From VBAS01 sp035318985 (lineage in GTDB: Bacteria; Bacteroidota; Bacteroidia; Chitinophagales; Chitinophagaceae), in the NCBI GenBank assembly GCA_035318985.1, contig DATHDP010000031.1, forward strand, positions 1-24,565: a stretch of DNA of 24,565 nt, in the 5' to 3' direction. The notes below the pieces were generated by a model. That model was not told the DNA's origin, made no database searches, and worked only from the letters and a program-made list of their open reading frames with translations. The position numbers and the translations under genes are program-made. Of this stretch, positions 22,591 through 24,565 are shown piece after piece. Each line of letters begins with the position of its first letter. The stretch's first letter is position 1.

Positions 22591-23532
22591 CTATTTAAGC
22601 CTTGCCGCAAAGCCTACTCCCAATTGTGACCGCATTTGGGTAGCAGCCTTATTATGGTTCTCCCCAAAGAGCTTTACATCATCATCATAGATCAGGTCAA
22701 AGTTATAGTTAACGATCAGCCAGTTATTTACTTTCATGTGCACTACGTTTGTCCAGAAAACATCGATGTTCTGAGGATCATCAATATAGTTAGAAAAGAA
22801 ATCTGCACGGGTGAAGTAAGTTATATTCTTTGCAACCTCAGTTTTAAATTTAAATGAGACCAAAGCGCCAAGCTCGAAACGAACTTGTCTTTCAGGGTCA
22901 ACATTGTAATGCCATGAAAGAGGAATTTCCTGTGAACCATCCGGCTTAACACCACCCTGGTAGTTGAAGCTATAAGGACGGTTTGTAAATAGAATTAAAC
23001 GCGGCGCAACAGGTGAAACAAACAGACTGGCTTTTTTTGCACGAATATCAAAGCCCGGACCAAGAGTAAGATAACCCGGAGCCATCAAGCCAGAAATTCT
23101 TTTCTTTGGAGTTTCAGTATAATCAAACCCATCATGAAACTGTGTACGTGCATTGAACCAGGCACCAATACCTACTTTATTATCCTTTTTTGAGATCCTA
23201 TGCCTGAACATAGAAACGAAATCGATCTTATCATCTGTTTTTCTAAATCCTGTTGAACTTGAATTTGTCAAGGCATAAGAAAGATCAATACTATTCTCCC
23301 AGATATTTTTTCTCCATTTACGATTTGCCTGGTAATTCAAATAAGCTGCGGCTTGTAATGTAAATTTTTCGGAACCCGAGGCCCAGTTACGGCTTCCACC
23401 CTGGCCAACATTGAAATTAAAATATCCTTCTGTGGTCCATCCTCGTTTATTGTTATTACCCGTCGTAGTGTTCTGTGCAAAAAGAGAAAAGGTGAGAGTA
23501 AAAAAAAATAATGTAAAGATGAGTTTTCTCAT
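22591..23532 (-). CDS. DUF3078 outer-membrane protein (first of two)
   Basis: Family of unknown function found in Bacteroidota. The product has 313 residues. A signal peptide spans about 1-19 (MRKLIFTLFFFTLTFSLFAQ). The body alternates polar and hydrophobic residues rich in Tyr, Phe, Trp and Asn, and ends near an aromatic/basic terminus, as in an outer-membrane beta-barrel. Landmarks are FNVGQGGSRNWASGSE (40-55), IWENSIDLSYALTNS (77-91), RKTDDKIDF (97-105) and FDLIYDDDVK near residue 280. The same motifs recur in the neighbouring gene, so this is a tandem paralogue pair. A -7 box lies just upstream. Function is not known to me. Confidence 0.85.
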   Translation of the reverse strand: MRKLIFTLFFFTLTFSLFAQNTTTGNNNKRGWTTEGYFNFNVGQGGSRNWASGSEKFTLQAAAYLNYQANRKWRKNIWENSIDLSYALTNSSSTGFRKTDDKIDFVSMFRHRISKKDNKVGIGAWFNARTQFHDGFDYTETPKKRISGLMAPGYLTLGPGFDIRAKKASLFVSPVAPRLILFTNRPYSFNYQGGVKPDGSQEIPLSWHYNVDPERQVRFELGALVSFKFKTEVAKNITYFTRADFFSNYIDDPQNIDVFWTNVVHMKVNNWLIVNYNFDLIYDDDVKLFGENHNKAATQMRSQLGVGFAARLK

Positions 23533-23581
23533 ACCAGTCAGTTATAGTTTTAAATTCTGGCCGTTGGGAGAACGGTGCTTT

Positions 23582-23589
23582 CAAAGATA
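23582..23589 (-). promoter_or_regulatory. Putative -7 element of the first DUF3078 gene
   Basis: On the minus strand TATCTTTG matches TAnnTTTG exactly, 49 bases before the start codon. No TTTG sits at normal -33 spacing. Confidence 0.45.
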
Positions 23590-23713
23590 ATAGTTTAATT
23601 CAATTTTTGAGTAGAATTATTGTCTGAAAAAGTGACTAAATAAAAACTGAAAAGGAATGTGAATAGATGACAATAAAAAGAATTTAACAGAGAGAAAATC
23701 AGTGATGGACTTT

Positions 23714-23749
23714 TTATAATTTGATAGTAACAGCTATACCTAAAACCTC
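23714..23749 (-). pseudogene. Relic of a DUF3078 C-terminal tail
   Basis: This stretch on the minus strand reads EVLGIAVTIKL then TAA, matching the last residues EVLGVGLTMKL-stop of the second DUF3078 gene that ends 90 bases upstream. In a 41-base alignment I count about 30 identities, including the 13-base AAGAGGTTTTAGG. A TAA codon precedes it in frame, and no other DUF3078 sequence is recognisable around it. It looks like the remains of a third paralogue or of a partial duplication. Confidence 0.55.
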
Positions 23750-23803
23750 TTAACCAACCTCATACATTACAATTACTAAAATTAGTTGTATGATCTTTTG
23801 TAC

Positions 23804-24565
23804 TTATAGTTTCATAGTAAGTCCGACCCCTAAAACCTCTTTCACTTGCAATCTCTGTTTTACGTCATCATCATAAATAAGATCAAGGCTAAGATTAGTG
23901 GCAAATAGTTTATTGAACTTCATTGTAAGCAGGTTATTCATTAGCAGATCTACATTTTCCGGGTTTCTTTTATAATTGCTGAAAAGATCGACACGACCGG
24001 TATAGGTTGCCCATTTAGAAAAATCAGCCTTGTAGATAACAGAAACGTAAGCACCAAATTCCTGGTTTGATTTCTTTGCAGAATCAACTCCAAATTTTGC
24101 AACATTATAAAAATCAGGATCGACCTTCAACACCCATCTTAGAGAAGCAGGAGAAATAAAAAATGAAAACCTGTTTGGTGTTTTATAATTCATGCCTGGT
24201 GACAAAATGATCTTTCCCGGAGTAAGAAAGCTTGATATTTTGGTAACTGGTTCGGTTGAATAATCATATCCGTCCAGGAATTGTGAATTAAAATTAAATA
24301 ATAAGCTTGCGTACCAGCGCTTAGCTACCTGGTAGCCATATTTACTGGTGATGTCAATGCGGTCATCAATTTTCCTGTATTTAGAAAAGCTGGTTGCATT
24401 TTGGAACCCAAGAGCAAAGTCAAAATAATTGTCCCAGATATTTTTCCCATGTCTTAGGTCGATCGAATAATTTAAAAGCGAGTTGACGCCAAGTGTATTA
24501 TTTTCCCCACCCGCAACCCAATTACTTAATGCGCCCTGGCTAAGGTTAAAAATAAAAGTGCCGCT
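23804..24565 (-). CDS. DUF3078 outer-membrane protein (second of two), N-terminus outside window
   Basis: The reading frame stays open from the stop at 23804 to the right edge, 253 residues, although the first ATG inside the window is only at 24205. Translating upstream of that ATG gives typical family sequence: FIFNLSQGALSNWVAGGEN, then KNIWDNYFDFALGFQN, KIDDRIDIT, and QFLDGYDYSTEPVTKISSF. The C-terminal half has VDLFSNYKRNPENVD and SLDLIYDDDVKQRLQVKEV. These align along the full length with the neighbouring DUF3078 protein (for example QFHDGFDYTETPKKRISG and FDLIYDDDVK). A predicted beta-barrel; the signal peptide lies beyond the window. Function unknown. Confidence 0.85.
   Translation of the reverse strand, partial: SGTFIFNLSQGALSNWVAGGENNTLGVNSLLNYSIDLRHGKNIWDNYFDFALGFQNATSFSKYRKIDDRIDITSKYGYQVAKRWYASLLFNFNSQFLDGYDYSTEPVTKISSFLTPGKIILSPGMNYKTPNRFSFFISPASLRWVLKVDPDFYNVAKFGVDSAKKSNQEFGAYVSVIYKADFSKWATYTGRVDLFSNYKRNPENVDLLMNNLLTMKFNKLFATNLSLDLIYDDDVKQRLQVKEVLGVGLTMKL

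Overview
The window looks like a chromosomal segment of a Bacteroidota bacterium, most likely from the Chitinophagaceae or a close relative. The evidence is AT-rich DNA, start codons preceded by A-rich leaders with no strong Shine-Dalgarno, promoter -7 elements of the TAnnTTTG type, paired DUF3078 outer-membrane proteins, a bacterial geranylgeranylglyceryl-phosphate synthase, two adjacent clpP genes, and short degenerate tandem repeats between genes. The family-level placement is inference from gene content.

Layout. 1-1155 (-): 5' part of a bifunctional RelA/SpoT gene that runs off the left edge. 1306-1387 (+): tRNA-Leu(UAG) with its own promoter. 1459-5847 (+): a proteostasis block of tig, clpP, a second clpP and clpX. 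5947-6123 (+): a 58-residue protein missed at a 60-residue ORF cutoff. 6152-9832 (-): a degenerate erythromycin-esterase-like secreted protein and a GH3 beta-glucosidase. 10033-10365 (+): a zinc-ribbon membrane protein. 10470-13850 (-): B12-dependent ribonucleotide reductase. 14275-15030 (+): GGGP synthase, after a 424-base gap. 15114-18286 (-): LytS-type kinase, LytTR response regulator and M28 peptidase, reading right to left. 18418-20352 (+): dxs. 20492-21133 (+): a YkuD_2-type protein. 21180-22491 (-): OsmC-like protein and scpA. 22591-24565 (-): two DUF3078 genes, the second cut by the right edge.

How the genes fit together. Trigger factor, two ClpP subunits and ClpX cover nascent-chain folding and unfoldase-driven degradation. 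RelA/SpoT adds the stringent-response switch. DXS starts the MEP isoprenoid pathway, and GGGP synthase joins a prenyl diphosphate to glycerol-1-phosphate, so both ends of a prenyl ether-lipid route are about 3.4 kb apart. The kinase and regulator form an evident two-component system, with an exported peptidase directly downstream.

Most of the window is ordinary core genome. The most interesting signals are small: a 7-bp tandem repeat inside the nrdJ reading frame that encodes a 7-residue repeat; a leftover DUF3078 C-terminal tail between the two DUF3078 genes; a second copy of the end of the 58-residue gene; a perfect 13-bp inverted repeat between tRNA-Leu and tig; and a possible 38-residue membrane peptide just before the GGGP synthase. 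I found no CRISPR array, transposase, prophage or defence system.
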